A DNA stretch of 64,000 bases from an uncultured Roseibium sp. (GTDB lineage Bacteria > Pseudomonadota > Alphaproteobacteria > Rhizobiales > Stappiaceae), in NCBI RefSeq assembly GCF_963669205.1, contig NZ_OY769915.1, positions 5,306,001 through 5,370,000 of the forward strand, given 5' to 3'. The notes below the pieces were generated by a model, which was given only the letters and a program-made list of their open reading frames with translations, was not told the origin of the DNA and searched no databases. Positions 18,373 through 26,582 of this stretch are shown one piece after another. The first letter of the stretch is position 1. Each line of letters starts with the position of its first letter. The position numbers and the translations under genes were made by a program.

Positions 18373-20302
18373 GGTTTTCTTCTCCTTCCGGCGTCAGTCC
18401 CAGGGTCGCGTCACTCTTCGGAGGCGGGTTCCAGCCCCGTTCCGTGCGCTCGTGGCGTTCTTCGCCACGGTCGACCTTCATGATGTCAAACAGTGTTTCC
18501 GCATGCGCGCGCATGGCATCGAGATAGGACTTGTCGACGCCGCCGTCATTGTAGTTCTCGCGAAGGTCATCGAGCATCGCGAAGTCGTGATTGCGGAATT
18601 CCTTTGCCTTGGTCTGCGCCCGGAACGGATGGCTTCCAAGTTCGACGAGCGCCTGCTTCCCGAGCGTCAGCGCCCCTTCAAAGACCTCGCGTTCCGCCAC
18701 ATGCGCGCCGACATTTTCAAGTTCGTAGACATGGTGGCGGTCCCGTGCGCGCGCAAGGATCTTGACCTTCGGATAGGTCTTGGCGACATGTTCGACCACG
18801 AGCGTCTGCTTGTCCCGGTCATCGATCGCGGCGATGAAGAGATCCGCCTCGCCGACACCGGCCGTGTGCAGAAGATCGGGCCGTGTGGCGTCGCCATAAA
18901 ATGTCCGGATGCCGACCTTGCTGAGATTTTCGACCGTTTGCGGATCGTGGTCCAGAATCACGACGTCATAACCGCTGGTCAGCAGGAGCCGCCCGACGAT
19001 CTGGCCGAAGCGCCCCATGCCGACGATCACCACGCGGCCCTTGCTGTCGACGACATCCGGCTCCCGGTCCGACCGGGCCGCAGCCCTTGGCGCGATCACC
19101 TTTTCATAGAGGATGAACAACGCCGGTGTCAGCAGCATCGAGATGGCGACGACAAGCGTCATCGTCTGCAGCAGGCTTTGCTCCAGCGCGCCGGAGCTGC
19201 TGGCAAAGCCGAACAGCACGAAAGCGAATTCACCGGCCTGCGCCAGCCCGAGCGCAAACAGCCACCGGTCCGGACCATCCAGGCGGAACAGCGTGCCGAG
19301 CGCGAACAACAGCGCGAACTTGACGGCCATCAGTCCGAGCGCCAGCCCGAAGATGGTGACCGGTGCCCCGAACAGGAGATTGAAATCAATCCCCGCGCCG
19401 ACGGTCAGGAAAAACAGCCCGAGCAGCAGGCCCTTGAACGGTTCGATGTCGCTCTCAAGCTCATGCCGGTAGTCGCTGTCGGAAAGAACGACCCCTGCGA
19501 GGAAGGTTCCGAGTGCCGGAGACAATCCGACGAAATCCATCAGGAGGGCGATCCCGATCACCAAGAGGAGCGCGGTCGCGGTGAAGATTTCGCGCAAATG
19601 CGCTTCGGCGATGAACCGGAACACAGGCCTCAGCAGATGCCGTCCGGCGACGATGATCGCGATGATGACGGCGATGATCACCAGCGCCTGGGCCCATCCG
19701 GGCAGCGCAGCGAGTGCCTCGCCGCCATGCGCGCCGCCGCCCTCGTGTCCGCCATGGCCGTCCGAATGCGCCGCGCCGCCGCCGGTGGCGTGACCGACCG
19801 CAAGAAGCGGCAGGATCGCCAGCATCGGGATCACGGCGATGTCCTGGGTCAGCAGTACGGAAAAGGAACTCTGTCCGCCCTGGGTCTTGAGCCAGCCCTT
19901 TTCATTAAGCGTCTGAAGAACGATTGCGGTCGAGGACAGAGCGAGGATCATTCCGAGCGCAAGAGCCGCCTGCCAGGCAAGGCCGAAGGCAAGCGAGATC
20001 CCGGCAAAGACGGCAGTCGTACCGACGACCTGCAGGCCGCCGAGGCCGATCAGCTGCTTGCGCATCTTCCAGAGCACGGCGGGTTGCAGCTCAAGGCCGA
20101 CCAGAAACAGCATCATCACCACGCCGAATTCGGCGAAATGCTGCACCTCCGTTGTCTCGGAACCGACGATCCCGAGCACCGGCCCGATGACGACACCGGC
20201 AATCAGGTACCCCAGGACCGAACCGAGGCCGAGCCTGTTGGCGATCGGCACGGCGATGACGGCCGCGCACAGATAGACGAATGCATCGCTGAGAAGCTCC
20301 AT
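18365..20302 (-). CDS. monovalent cation:proton antiporter-2 (KefB/KefC type) with RCK domain
   Basis: 645 aa. The N-terminal CPA2 transport domain has about 12 helices (VYLCAAVIAVPIANRLGLGSVLGYLIAGVVIGP, ALALGMILALSSTAIVLQTLNEKG). From about residue 410 follows a TrkA-N/RCK nucleotide-binding domain (RVVIVGMGRFGQIVGRLL). Kef systems release K+ and acidify the cytoplasm when glutathione adducts of electrophiles form. A feature not usual in KefB/C is a His/Gly-rich loop at about residues 168-195 (GHATGGGAAHSDGHGGHE), between membrane helices. The start overlaps the stop of the KefF-like gene by one base, which supports a functional pair. Confidence 0.92.
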   Translation of the reverse strand: MELLSDAFVYLCAAVIAVPIANRLGLGSVLGYLIAGVVIGPVLGIVGSETTEVQHFAEFGVVMMLFLVGLELQPAVLWKMRKQLIGLGGLQVVGTTAVFAGISLAFGLAWQAALALGMILALSSTAIVLQTLNEKGWLKTQGGQSSFSVLLTQDIAVIPMLAILPLLAVGHATGGGAAHSDGHGGHEGGGAHGGEALAALPGWAQALVIIAVIIAIIVAGRHLLRPVFRFIAEAHLREIFTATALLLVIGIALLMDFVGLSPALGTFLAGVVLSDSDYRHELESDIEPFKGLLLGLFFLTVGAGIDFNLLFGAPVTIFGLALGLMAVKFALLFALGTLFRLDGPDRWLFALGLAQAGEFAFVLFGFASSSGALEQSLLQTMTLVVAISMLLTPALFILYEKVIAPRAAARSDREPDVVDSKGRVVIVGMGRFGQIVGRLLLTSGYDVVILDHDPQTVENLSKVGIRTFYGDATRPDLLHTAGVGEADLFIAAIDDRDKQTLVVEHVAKTYPKVKILARARDRHHVYELENVGAHVAEREVFEGALTLGKQALVELGSHPFRAQTKAKEFRNHDFAMLDDLRENYNDGGVDKSYLDAMRAHAETLFDIMKVDRGEERHERTERGWNPPPKSDATLGLTPEGEENRG

Positions 20303-20919
20303 CAGGCTGGCTCCCCCTTGAGAAGAAAATCGTAAAGGTCTTCGGTCAGAACGTCGGCCCGGGCCGCCTTTTCAAGATCCAGCCGCTCGGCCACCAGCGC
20401 CTTCAGCAGATCGTCATAGGCGTTGCGATGCACATCGAGACGGCCCTCTTCCACCGCCCGTCCGGCACCGAATAGGACAAACGGCGCGAGATATTTCATC
20501 CGGCACAGATCGGCGGTCTTTTCAAACGGGGCCAGCAGGCTGCGAAGGTCGGCGTGGTTCATGCCTTCTTCCGAGTAGGCCGCAGACTTGGCGCCTGTCG
20601 TAACCGCGTTCAGGAACACCTTGTCATCGAGCGCGTGTCCGTGCTGTCCGTAGGCAAATCCGTATTCCAGGACGAGATCCTGCCATTCCTTCATGATCGA
20701 GGGTGCGGAATACCAGTAGAGCGGGTGCTGAAAAATGACGACGTCATGCGCGACGAGACGCGCCTGTTCGGCATCGACATCGATATTGAAATCCGGATAG
20801 CGCGCATAAAGATCGACGGCGGTGACACCTTGCACCCCCTGCGCCGTTTCGAACATCGGGAAATTGACTTCCGACCTGTCCGGTCTCGGATGTGCGAATA
20901 GTACCAGTACCTTGGCCAA
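20302..20919 (-). CDS. NAD(P)H-dependent flavin oxidoreductase, KefF/KefG/MdaB-like
   Basis: Flavodoxin-fold quinone reductase of about 205 aa, the type that activates Kef antiporters. Motifs: KVLVLFAHPRPDRSEVN (phosphate-binding loop), VVIFQHPLYWYSAPSIMKEWQD and the glycine-rich NAVTTGAKSAAY, all typical of KefF/KefG. I favour a TTG start at 20919 (GGGGG five bases upstream), since the sequence before it does not match the family; an ATG at 20949 would add ten residues. It is the first gene of the operon and overlaps kef by one base. It might also detoxify quinones directly. Confidence 0.85.
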   Translation of the reverse strand: MAKVLVLFAHPRPDRSEVNFPMFETAQGVQGVTAVDLYARYPDFNIDVDAEQARLVAHDVVIFQHPLYWYSAPSIMKEWQDLVLEYGFAYGQHGHALDDKVFLNAVTTGAKSAAYSEEGMNHADLRSLLAPFEKTADLCRMKYLAPFVLFGAGRAVEEGRLDVHRNAYDDLLKALVAERLDLEKAARADVLTEDLYDFLLKGEPA

Positions 20920-21099
20920 GAGTTCCCCCGTCCGCCCAAATGACACCATGCGGCTTGACCGCCTGATTGAAAACAAGTCTGTCCTCATCGCGGCAAAGAC
21001 CGCAAGGCCTGCATTCCGCAATGAAGATCTGACGTCTTGCCCGCTCCGTCACCGGCCATGCGGCTCAGGTTGGTAGAGCAGGCCCCTCTCCGGGAGAGG

Positions 21100-21819
21100 T
21101 TACGCGTCCTTTACGTCACTGGCAAAACGCGCCGCATTTTCCTTCAGGAATTCGGATTCATCCGCCTGCCCCCAGAAGGCCGGCTGCGCCTTCGGTATCG
21201 TCAGCGCCTTGCGGACCGCCGGGCGGGCATCGATACGGTCGAACCAAGCCTTGAGGTGGTCGAGACCATCCACGGACACCTTCGCCCAGACATAGGCGCG
21301 CGCCCAGGGATAGGTTGCCATATCCGCAATCGTATACGCGTCCCCCGCCAGCCACTCACGGCCTTCAAGCCGGGTGTTCAGCACTTCCAGCAGGCGGCGC
21401 GTCTCGTCGACATAGCGCTTGATCGAGAAGGGTTCTTCCTGTCCGTTCGGCGCCGCGATCCGCTGGAAGTACATCGCCTGCCCCATCATCGGGCCGATCC
21501 CGCCCATCTGGAACATGAGCCACTGAAGCGTTTCCGATTTCGCCTTCGGGTTTGGAGGCAGGAACTGTCCGTACTTCTCGGCAAGGTACCAGAGGATCGC
21601 CCCGCTTTCGAAAACCGCGAAGTCATCATTGCCCCGATCGACGATCGTCGGGATCCGGCCATTCGGATTGAGCTTCATGTAGTCCGGTGCCTTCTGCTCC
21701 TTCTTCGCAAAGTCGATGAAGGTCAGGTCATAGGGAACACCGGCCTCCTCCAGGAAGATCACCGGCTTGTAGCCATTCATGGTGGCTGCGGTGTAAAGGT
21801 GGATATCAGGCTGCGGCAT
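21100..21819 (-). CDS. glutathione S-transferase family protein
   Basis: 239 aa, two-domain GST. The N-terminal thioredoxin-like domain has IHLYTAATMNGYKPVIFLEEAGVPYDLTFIDF and the glutathione-binding NPNGRIPTIVDR followed by VFESGAILWYLAEKYG. The C-terminal helical domain has YTIADMATYPWARAYVW. The TxNGxK start is the pattern of the YfcG/Ure2p-like Nu class, which shows disulfide reductase and peroxidase activity rather than classic conjugation. It is divergent from the HxlR regulator gene and next to the Kef operon, consistent with an electrophile or oxidant response. Confidence 0.92.
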   Translation of the reverse strand: MPQPDIHLYTAATMNGYKPVIFLEEAGVPYDLTFIDFAKKEQKAPDYMKLNPNGRIPTIVDRGNDDFAVFESGAILWYLAEKYGQFLPPNPKAKSETLQWLMFQMGGIGPMMGQAMYFQRIAAPNGQEEPFSIKRYVDETRRLLEVLNTRLEGREWLAGDAYTIADMATYPWARAYVWAKVSVDGLDHLKAWFDRIDARPAVRKALTIPKAQPAFWGQADESEFLKENAARFASDVKDA

Positions 21820-21973
21820 TCAGTTTCCCTTCCGACACGGACGAGGCTGGTGCCCCTTGATGATCAGGACATTCACCATGGTGCGCAAACCTCTCGATTC
21901 CTCTGCCGCCGGAGCAGCTGCATGTTGATTTCCGCAAAGAGATGAGGGACAAGGTGACAAAAATCAACCAGTA

Positions 21974-21985
21974 TACTTTTTGTAA
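21974..21985. promoter_or_regulatory. weak candidate HxlR operator
   Basis: TACTTTTTGTAA lies between the divergent GST and hxlR-type genes, 26 bases before the regulator ATG. It partly resembles the TACT...TTTGT core of known HxlR/YodB sites in Firmicutes (from memory). The dyad symmetry is poor, so this is a lead only. The surrounding 21940-22000 stretch is AT-rich and probably holds both promoters. Confidence 0.25.
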
Positions 21986-22011
21986 CCTAAAAAGAAATTT
22001 GGAGGTTCGGC

Positions 22012-22383
22012 ATGACGGGACGCCTTGCAACGGTCGGCAGAAGCAGAATTGTTCTGGAAGCATGCACCGAACCGTGTCCGATCGAGCGCGGCATGCGCAT
22101 TCTCGGCGGCAAATGGACGGGCTCCCTTTTGTGGCACCTGAAGGACGGTCCGGTCCGCTTCAACGACCTGTCACGCATGCTTGGCGGTGCCAGCAAGAAA
22201 ATGATCGCCGAGCGCCTGAAACAGCTGGAAGCGCGCCGCCTGGTATCACGGAACGTGCTCCGGACAGCCCCGGTCTCGGTGGAATATGAAATCACGGAAT
22301 TCGGCAGGACGGCCCTGAGATTCCTGGACGAACTCAGGATCTGGTCAGAAACGCTTCCCGAAGATCAGAGGGAACTGACCTGA
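22012..22383 (+). CDS. HxlR family transcriptional regulator
   Basis: 123-aa single-domain winged-helix regulator: GGKWTGSLLWHLKDGPVRFNDLSRMLGGASKKMIAERLKQLEARRLVSR. Two cysteines precede the helix (Cys18 and Cys22). Cys22-Pro23 aligns with the redox-sensing N-terminal Cys-Pro of YodB-type HxlR sensors of quinones and diamide. GGAGG lies eight bases before the ATG. It is divergent from the GST gene and adjacent to the Kef/FrnE-like operon, so it may sense electrophiles and control them. Its 3' end overlaps the convergent dehydrogenase gene by 19 bp. Confidence 0.92.
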   Translation: MTGRLATVGRSRIVLEACTEPCPIERGMRILGGKWTGSLLWHLKDGPVRFNDLSRMLGGASKKMIAERLKQLEARRLVSRNVLRTAPVSVEYEITEFGRTALRFLDELRIWSETLPEDQRELT

Positions 22384-23495
22384 ACGCGTCTGCCGGTCTG
22401 CCCGCTTTCCGCGATCGCGTGAATCACGGCCTCGAAGTGGAGCGCCTCCCGGAAGGATGGCACCGCGTCCCGGCCTTCTGAGATCGCACGCAGAAATTCG
22501 TGAACCTCGATGACCTTCAGATCGTTGAAACCGAGCTGATGCCCCGCTGCCGGCACGAACTGGCCATATGGCGGATGGGCAGGTCCCGTGAGAAGCGTCT
22601 TGAACCCCTGCTCCGCGAGCGGCCCCCGGTTCTGGTAAAGGCGCAGCTCGTTCATGCGTTCCTGGTCGAAGGTGATCATGCCTTCGGTTCCGTGCACTTC
22701 GAAACCGATGTAGCTCTTGCGTCCCCACGCACTGCGCGACGTTGAAACAACTCCGTGCACACCGTTTTCGAAGGTGAGCAATGCGGAGGCAATGTCCTCG
22801 TTTTCAACCTCGCGCCGCTCGTTCGATCCCTCGCCCAACGGACGTGTGGCATGGACGGTCCTGGTTTCCGCAATCAGGCTTTCAACCGGCCCGGCCAGGG
22901 CCGCTGCCAGCGAGATCACGTGACAGCCGAGATCGCCGAGGGTACCAAGACCCGCGTCGGCCTTCGTTGCCCGCCAGGTCCAGGCGAGCTCCGGGTCTGC
23001 CTGATAGTCTTCATCGACCATTCCGCGGAAATGCACGATCCGCCCGATCGCCCCATCCGCGATGAGTTTCTGCGCGTGCCGGACGGCCGGATTGTGCAGG
23101 TAATTGTAGCCGACAATCGTCCTGGCGCCCGTTTCTTGCGCCAGTGCCAGCATCGCTTCGGCATCCTCTAGCGTGAGCGCCATCGGCTTTTCCAGATGCA
23201 CATGCTTGCCGGCGGCAAGAGCGGCCGTCGCCATCTCCTTGTGCACCTTGTTGGGCGTGGTGATGCAGACGATGTCGACCTTCGGATCGGCAACAAGGTC
23301 CTGCCAGTCGTCGGTTGCGCGTGCAAAACCGAACTGATCGGCAAAACTCTCAGCCTTGTCGGCCGGAACATCGCACAGAACTTCCAGACGCGTCTCTGGG
23401 ACGTCCCCGAAGACGGCGCGCACCGAGCCATAGGCCAGTGCGTGGCACTTGCCCATGAAACCGGTGCCGATCAGTCCGATACCGACGCTGTCCAT
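22365..23495 (-). CDS. Gfo/Idh/MocA family oxidoreductase (second inositol-island dehydrogenase)
   Basis: 376-aa NAD(P)-dependent sugar or polyol dehydrogenase. Rossmann motif GLIGTGFMGKCHA, the catalytic-site EKPMA (Lys), and the C-terminal beta-sheet domain with DLGCHVISLAAAL and the DVNG-like segment GFEVHGTEGMITFDQERM. The ATG at 23495 has AAGGA nine bases upstream. It follows iolG on the same strand after 59 bases, so it is probably cotranscribed. Candidate substrates are scyllo- or chiro-inositol or a keto-inositol; the exact one cannot be told from the sequence. Confidence 0.88.
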   Translation of the reverse strand: MDSVGIGLIGTGFMGKCHALAYGSVRAVFGDVPETRLEVLCDVPADKAESFADQFGFARATDDWQDLVADPKVDIVCITTPNKVHKEMATAALAAGKHVHLEKPMALTLEDAEAMLALAQETGARTIVGYNYLHNPAVRHAQKLIADGAIGRIVHFRGMVDEDYQADPELAWTWRATKADAGLGTLGDLGCHVISLAAALAGPVESLIAETRTVHATRPLGEGSNERREVENEDIASALLTFENGVHGVVSTSRSAWGRKSYIGFEVHGTEGMITFDQERMNELRLYQNRGPLAEQGFKTLLTGPAHPPYGQFVPAAGHQLGFNDLKVIEVHEFLRAISEGRDAVPSFREALHFEAVIHAIAESGQTGRRVQVSSL

Positions 23496-23554
23496 TTGCT
23501 GCGATCCTTTGTTGCGATCCGGATGTACTGCAAGATCATCCAGGGGCACGCGCC

Positions 23555-24553
23555 TCAGATTTCGTCGACGCCGACGGAACGGCGCTCGGCCACCGACTTG
23601 AGCGCGGCCTCGGCGAGCAGCAGCGCTTTGAGCCCGTCATCCCCTGACGGATGCGGCGGCGTCCTGGTCTCGATCGCTTTGACGAACGCTGCAATCTCCG
23701 CAGCATAGGCATCGATGTATCGGGTCATGAAGAAATCATGCAGCGGCGGCCGGACGAAACCCGCATCCGTCGCGACTTCGATGCCGACTGGCCGCTGGTT
23801 TTCGGCAGCAACCGCGCCCTTCGAGCCATGCACCTCGATCCGCTGGTCGTATCCATAGGTGGCCCGGCGCGAGTTCGAGATGGAACACTGCCTGCCGGAC
23901 CCGGTCGTCAAGACGACCGTGGCGCTGTCATAGTCGCCGAGCTTGCCGATCTCCGGGTCCACCAGAACAGAGCCTGTCGCGTAGACCGTCGAGACTTCCT
24001 CACCGAGCAGAAACCGCGCCATGTCGAAATCATGAATGGTCATGTCCCGGAAAATCCCGCCGGAAACCTGAATGTAGGTGCCGGGAGGCGGGCCCGGATC
24101 GCGCGAGGTGATGTGCACCATCTCGACATCACCGACGAGACCGTCGTCTATCGCATCGCGAACCGCCTTGAAATGCGGATCGAAGCGCCGGTTGAACCCG
24201 ATCATCAGCGTTGCCCCGAGTTCCTCGACGGTCGCGAGGCAGGCCTTGACCCTTTCCACGGAAAGGTCGATCGGTTTTTCGCAGAAAACCGCCTTGCCGA
24301 CCCTGGCAAACTGCTCGATCAGATCTGCGTGCGTATCGGTGGGCGTGCAGATCACCACCGCGTCGATATCGTCCGCCGCGGCGATTTCATCGATCGTGCT
24401 CACACGCGCACCATGGGCACCGGCCAGCGCTTCGGCAGCCTCGGCAAAAACATCGGCAACGGCAACCAGCGACGCTCCTTCGGTGGCAGACAGCGCCTTT
24501 GCATGCGCCTTGCCGATACGGCCGGCTCCCAGCAGCCCTATTCTTACAGTCAT
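23555..24553 (-). CDS. iolG: inositol 2-dehydrogenase
   Basis: 332-aa Gfo/Idh/MocA enzyme oxidising myo-inositol to scyllo-inosose, the first step of inositol catabolism. Motifs: GLLGAGRIGKAHAKAL (NAD), FCEKPIDLS (catalytic Lys), MIGFNRRFDPHF, GGIFRDMTIHDFDMARFL (Asp and His of the proton relay), and RRATYGYDQRIEVHGSKGAV. These follow the IolG/IdhA pattern closely. Divergent from the RpiR-type regulator with a candidate operator at 24611-24624. Function is supported by iolC, iolD, iolE and iolB in the same region. Confidence 0.93.
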   Translation of the reverse strand: MTVRIGLLGAGRIGKAHAKALSATEGASLVAVADVFAEAAEALAGAHGARVSTIDEIAAADDIDAVVICTPTDTHADLIEQFARVGKAVFCEKPIDLSVERVKACLATVEELGATLMIGFNRRFDPHFKAVRDAIDDGLVGDVEMVHITSRDPGPPPGTYIQVSGGIFRDMTIHDFDMARFLLGEEVSTVYATGSVLVDPEIGKLGDYDSATVVLTTGSGRQCSISNSRRATYGYDQRIEVHGSKGAVAAENQRPVGIEVATDAGFVRPPLHDFFMTRYIDAYAAEIAAFVKAIETRTPPHPSGDDGLKALLLAEAALKSVAERRSVGVDEI

Positions 24554-24610
24554 GTCTCTCTCCCGAAGTTTCCGGTACGCCTATGGCCTTCTCTGCCACC
24601 TTGCCATTTT

Positions 24611-24624
24611 AGAATAAAAATTCC
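24611..24624. promoter_or_regulatory. candidate RpiR/IolR operator 1
   Basis: AGAA-TAAAAA-TTCC, followed by AAAA, between the divergent iolG and regulator genes. The same pattern, AGAATAwwAATTCCAAAA, recurs at 25551-25564 after the regulator gene. It fits the GGAA-N6-TTCC motif I recall for the rhizobial RpiR-type IolR repressor, with one mismatch in the first base. Confidence 0.55.
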
Positions 24625-24664
24625 AAAATCACTTTCAACGGAATGTGTCAAGTAAGAAAAGAAG

Positions 24665-25513
24665 ATGGACATGAGTGAGCCTGACCCCGATCCGGTATCC
24701 GCCAACCCCGCACCGGACTCGATGGATGCCTTTTTCCGGCGTTTGGGAAGCACCACGGAGAAGCTCCCGAAGCGGCTGAAGCAATTCGCGCAATACATAG
24801 CCGCCAACCCGGACCGGGTCGCCGTCTCGACAATTGCCGAACTGGCCGAAGGAGCAGCGGTGCAACCGTCTGCCGTCATGCGTTTCTGTCAGGAGATGGG
24901 GTTCTCCGGTTTCTCCCACATGCAGAAACTGTTCCGGTCCGATTATTCCGACAAATGGCCCGACTATGCAACTCGGCTGGAGCAGCTTCGTGAGCAAGGC
25001 TCCGATACGCCGTCGGCGCTTCTTGCGGAATTCGTCGATGTCGGACGCTCATCCCTGGAAAATCTGATGAACACCGTGGATCCGCGTGCGCTGCAGCAAG
25101 CCGTCGATGTACTGGCACGGGCGGAAACAATCCACCTTGTCGGATTCCGGCGTGCCTTTCCGGTCACGTCCTACCTCGCCTATGCCTTCGAAAAAATGGA
25201 AGTGCCTGCCATTCTTCATTCCGGGCTCGCCAATATGAACATGGACCACCTGATCCGGCCCAATGATGCGGTCATTGCCGCCACCTTCGCGCCCTACACG
25301 GAACTGACGCTCGACATCGCTGCAAACGCGCGCCAGTCCGGTGCGGATATCGTCGCCATTACCGACGTGGTGACCAGTCCGCTGGCGCGGCTGAAAGCCA
25401 TCCAACTGCTGGTCGCCGAACTTGATGTAGGTGCCTTCCGGGCCCTTTCGGCCAGCCTTTGTCTCGCAATCACGCTCGCCGTTTCGGTCGGGGCGCAACG
25501 AAATGGAAAGTGA
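24665..25513 (+). CDS. MurR/RpiR family transcriptional regulator of inositol genes
   Basis: 282 aa. N-terminal HTH_6 domain (FRRLGSTTEKLPKRLKQFAQYIAANPDRVAVSTIAELAEGAAVQPSAVMRFCQEMGFSGFSHMQKLF) and C-terminal SIS domain (ETIHLVGFRRAFPVTSYLAYAFEKM, VIAATFAPYTELTLDIAANARQSGADIVAITD). Rhizobial inositol clusters are repressed by an IolR of this family, and the location between divergent iolG and the iat/iol genes matches. Two like-sequence sites flank the gene. The start at 24665 lacks a strong ribosome site; an ATG six bases on is equally possible. Confidence 0.9.
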   Translation: MDMSEPDPDPVSANPAPDSMDAFFRRLGSTTEKLPKRLKQFAQYIAANPDRVAVSTIAELAEGAAVQPSAVMRFCQEMGFSGFSHMQKLFRSDYSDKWPDYATRLEQLREQGSDTPSALLAEFVDVGRSSLENLMNTVDPRALQQAVDVLARAETIHLVGFRRAFPVTSYLAYAFEKMEVPAILHSGLANMNMDHLIRPNDAVIAATFAPYTELTLDIAANARQSGADIVAITDVVTSPLARLKAIQLLVAELDVGAFRALSASLCLAITLAVSVGAQRNGK

Positions 25514-25550
25514 TTTTTTCAGAAAATTTCTGTTGCAAATGTATTAAAAC

Positions 25551-25564
25551 AGAATATTAATTCC
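25551..25564. promoter_or_regulatory. candidate RpiR/IolR operator 2
   Basis: AGAA-TATTAA-TTCC followed by AAAA, in the 178-bp gap between the regulator gene and the epimerase gene. It matches operator 1 at 14 of the 16 positions of the shared pattern AGAATAwwAATTCCAA. The gap also contains CAGAAAATTTCTG, a near-palindrome at 25520-25532. These sit where the promoter of the transport/iol operon should be. Confidence 0.55.
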
Positions 25565-25691
25565 AAAACGAGAATTCAGAGCGCCTCCTGCTGATGCAAG
25601 ATGCCCGGGAGCGCTGCGTGAGTCCGGGAGTGCAAGCGCAGATGATTGAATTGGCTGCAACGCGGCGCTGCGATGTCTTGAGGGTCGGCCC

Positions 25692-26507
25692 ATGACCGTA
25701 AAGATCGGATGCTGTACCTGGATTTTCGGCGACGCTCCGCTTGCGAATATTGCGCAGCGCCTCAGGCGCAGCGGCCTGGATGGGGTGGAGCTGTTTGGCG
25801 ATGTTGACGGCCTCGACCCCGCCAGTGCGCGCAAGGTTCTGGACGGCGAAGGCCTGGATGTCTTCTCGATCACACCGGCAGATGCGGATATCTCCCACCC
25901 CGACGCCGGTATCCGGATGGCCGGCATCGACTATTATGACCGGTTGATGGACTGGGCCGGTGAACTGGGAGAACCGCTGATTTCCTGCCATGGACAGGTC
26001 GGCCGCATCAAACCGGTAGCGAGCCAGCAGGAAGAAGACGATCTGCTGATCGCCTCCGTGGAACGGATTTGCGCAATGGCCCGGGCGCGAGGCCTCTACG
26101 TCGTATTCGAAATCCTGAACAGGTACGAGACCCATCAGATCCGCACGGTGGCGGAAGGGCTTGCGCTGCTGGACGCCGTCAGCGCGGACAATCTCAAGCT
26201 TCTGCCGGACGCCTATCACATGAACATCGAGGAAGACGATCCGGCGGCCGCGCTCAGGCATGGCGCCGGCCGGATCGGTCTCTACCACGCCGCCGACAGC
26301 AACCGGTGCGGCATCGGCCAGGGGCACACCGATTTCGCCGCCCAACTCGGCGCCTTGCGCGACATTGGCTACGGCGGGCCGATCATCCTGGAGACGAATG
26401 CGCCCGGACCAAACCCGTTCACGCCGGCAAAGGGCCGGGACTTCCGGGAGATTGTCGAAGCGCAGCTGTCGGCTTCCGGCACCGCGCTCAGGAGGCTGGC
26501 GGCATAG
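25692..26507 (+). CDS. sugar phosphate isomerase/epimerase family protein (ketose 3-epimerase-like TIM barrel)
   Basis: 271-aa TIM-barrel metalloenzyme of the AP-endonuclease 2 family. Metal-site segments: VVFEILNRYETH (Glu), LLPDAYHMNIEE (Asp, His), GLYHAADSNRCGIGQGHTDF (His) and IILETNAPG (Glu). The DxxHMNIEE signature is that of D-tagatose/D-psicose 3-epimerases. In an inositol cluster it may interconvert keto-inositols, an IolI- or IolO-like role, but that is inference. The ATG at 25692 has AGGG upstream. It starts the operon leading into the ABC importer. Confidence 0.85.
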   Translation: MTVKIGCCTWIFGDAPLANIAQRLRRSGLDGVELFGDVDGLDPASARKVLDGEGLDVFSITPADADISHPDAGIRMAGIDYYDRLMDWAGELGEPLISCHGQVGRIKPVASQQEEDDLLIASVERICAMARARGLYVVFEILNRYETHQIRTVAEGLALLDAVSADNLKLLPDAYHMNIEEDDPAAALRHGAGRIGLYHAADSNRCGIGQGHTDFAAQLGALRDIGYGGPIILETNAPGPNPFTPAKGRDFREIVEAQLSASGTALRRLAA

Positions 26508-26582
26508 AATTCGGCCGACGGCCGATAGTGAACCGCGATCCCGCGGTTGGTTTGCAAAAAAACACTCGGGAGGAGTGAGTAA

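Noticed and set aside
18044..20335. A 763-codon open frame on the plus strand opposite the Kef antiporter.
   Set aside because: It is rich in Arg, Gln, His and Asp, has no domain features, and mirrors the codon pattern of the real membrane-protein gene. An antisense shadow in GC-rich DNA.
21062..21085. GGCTCAGGTTGGTAGAGCAG looks like the D-arm of a tRNA.
   Set aside because: No matching acceptor, anticodon or T-arm follows (no GGTTCGAATCC), and the next bases form an unrelated CCTCTCCGGGAGAGG hairpin. At best a fragment or chance match.
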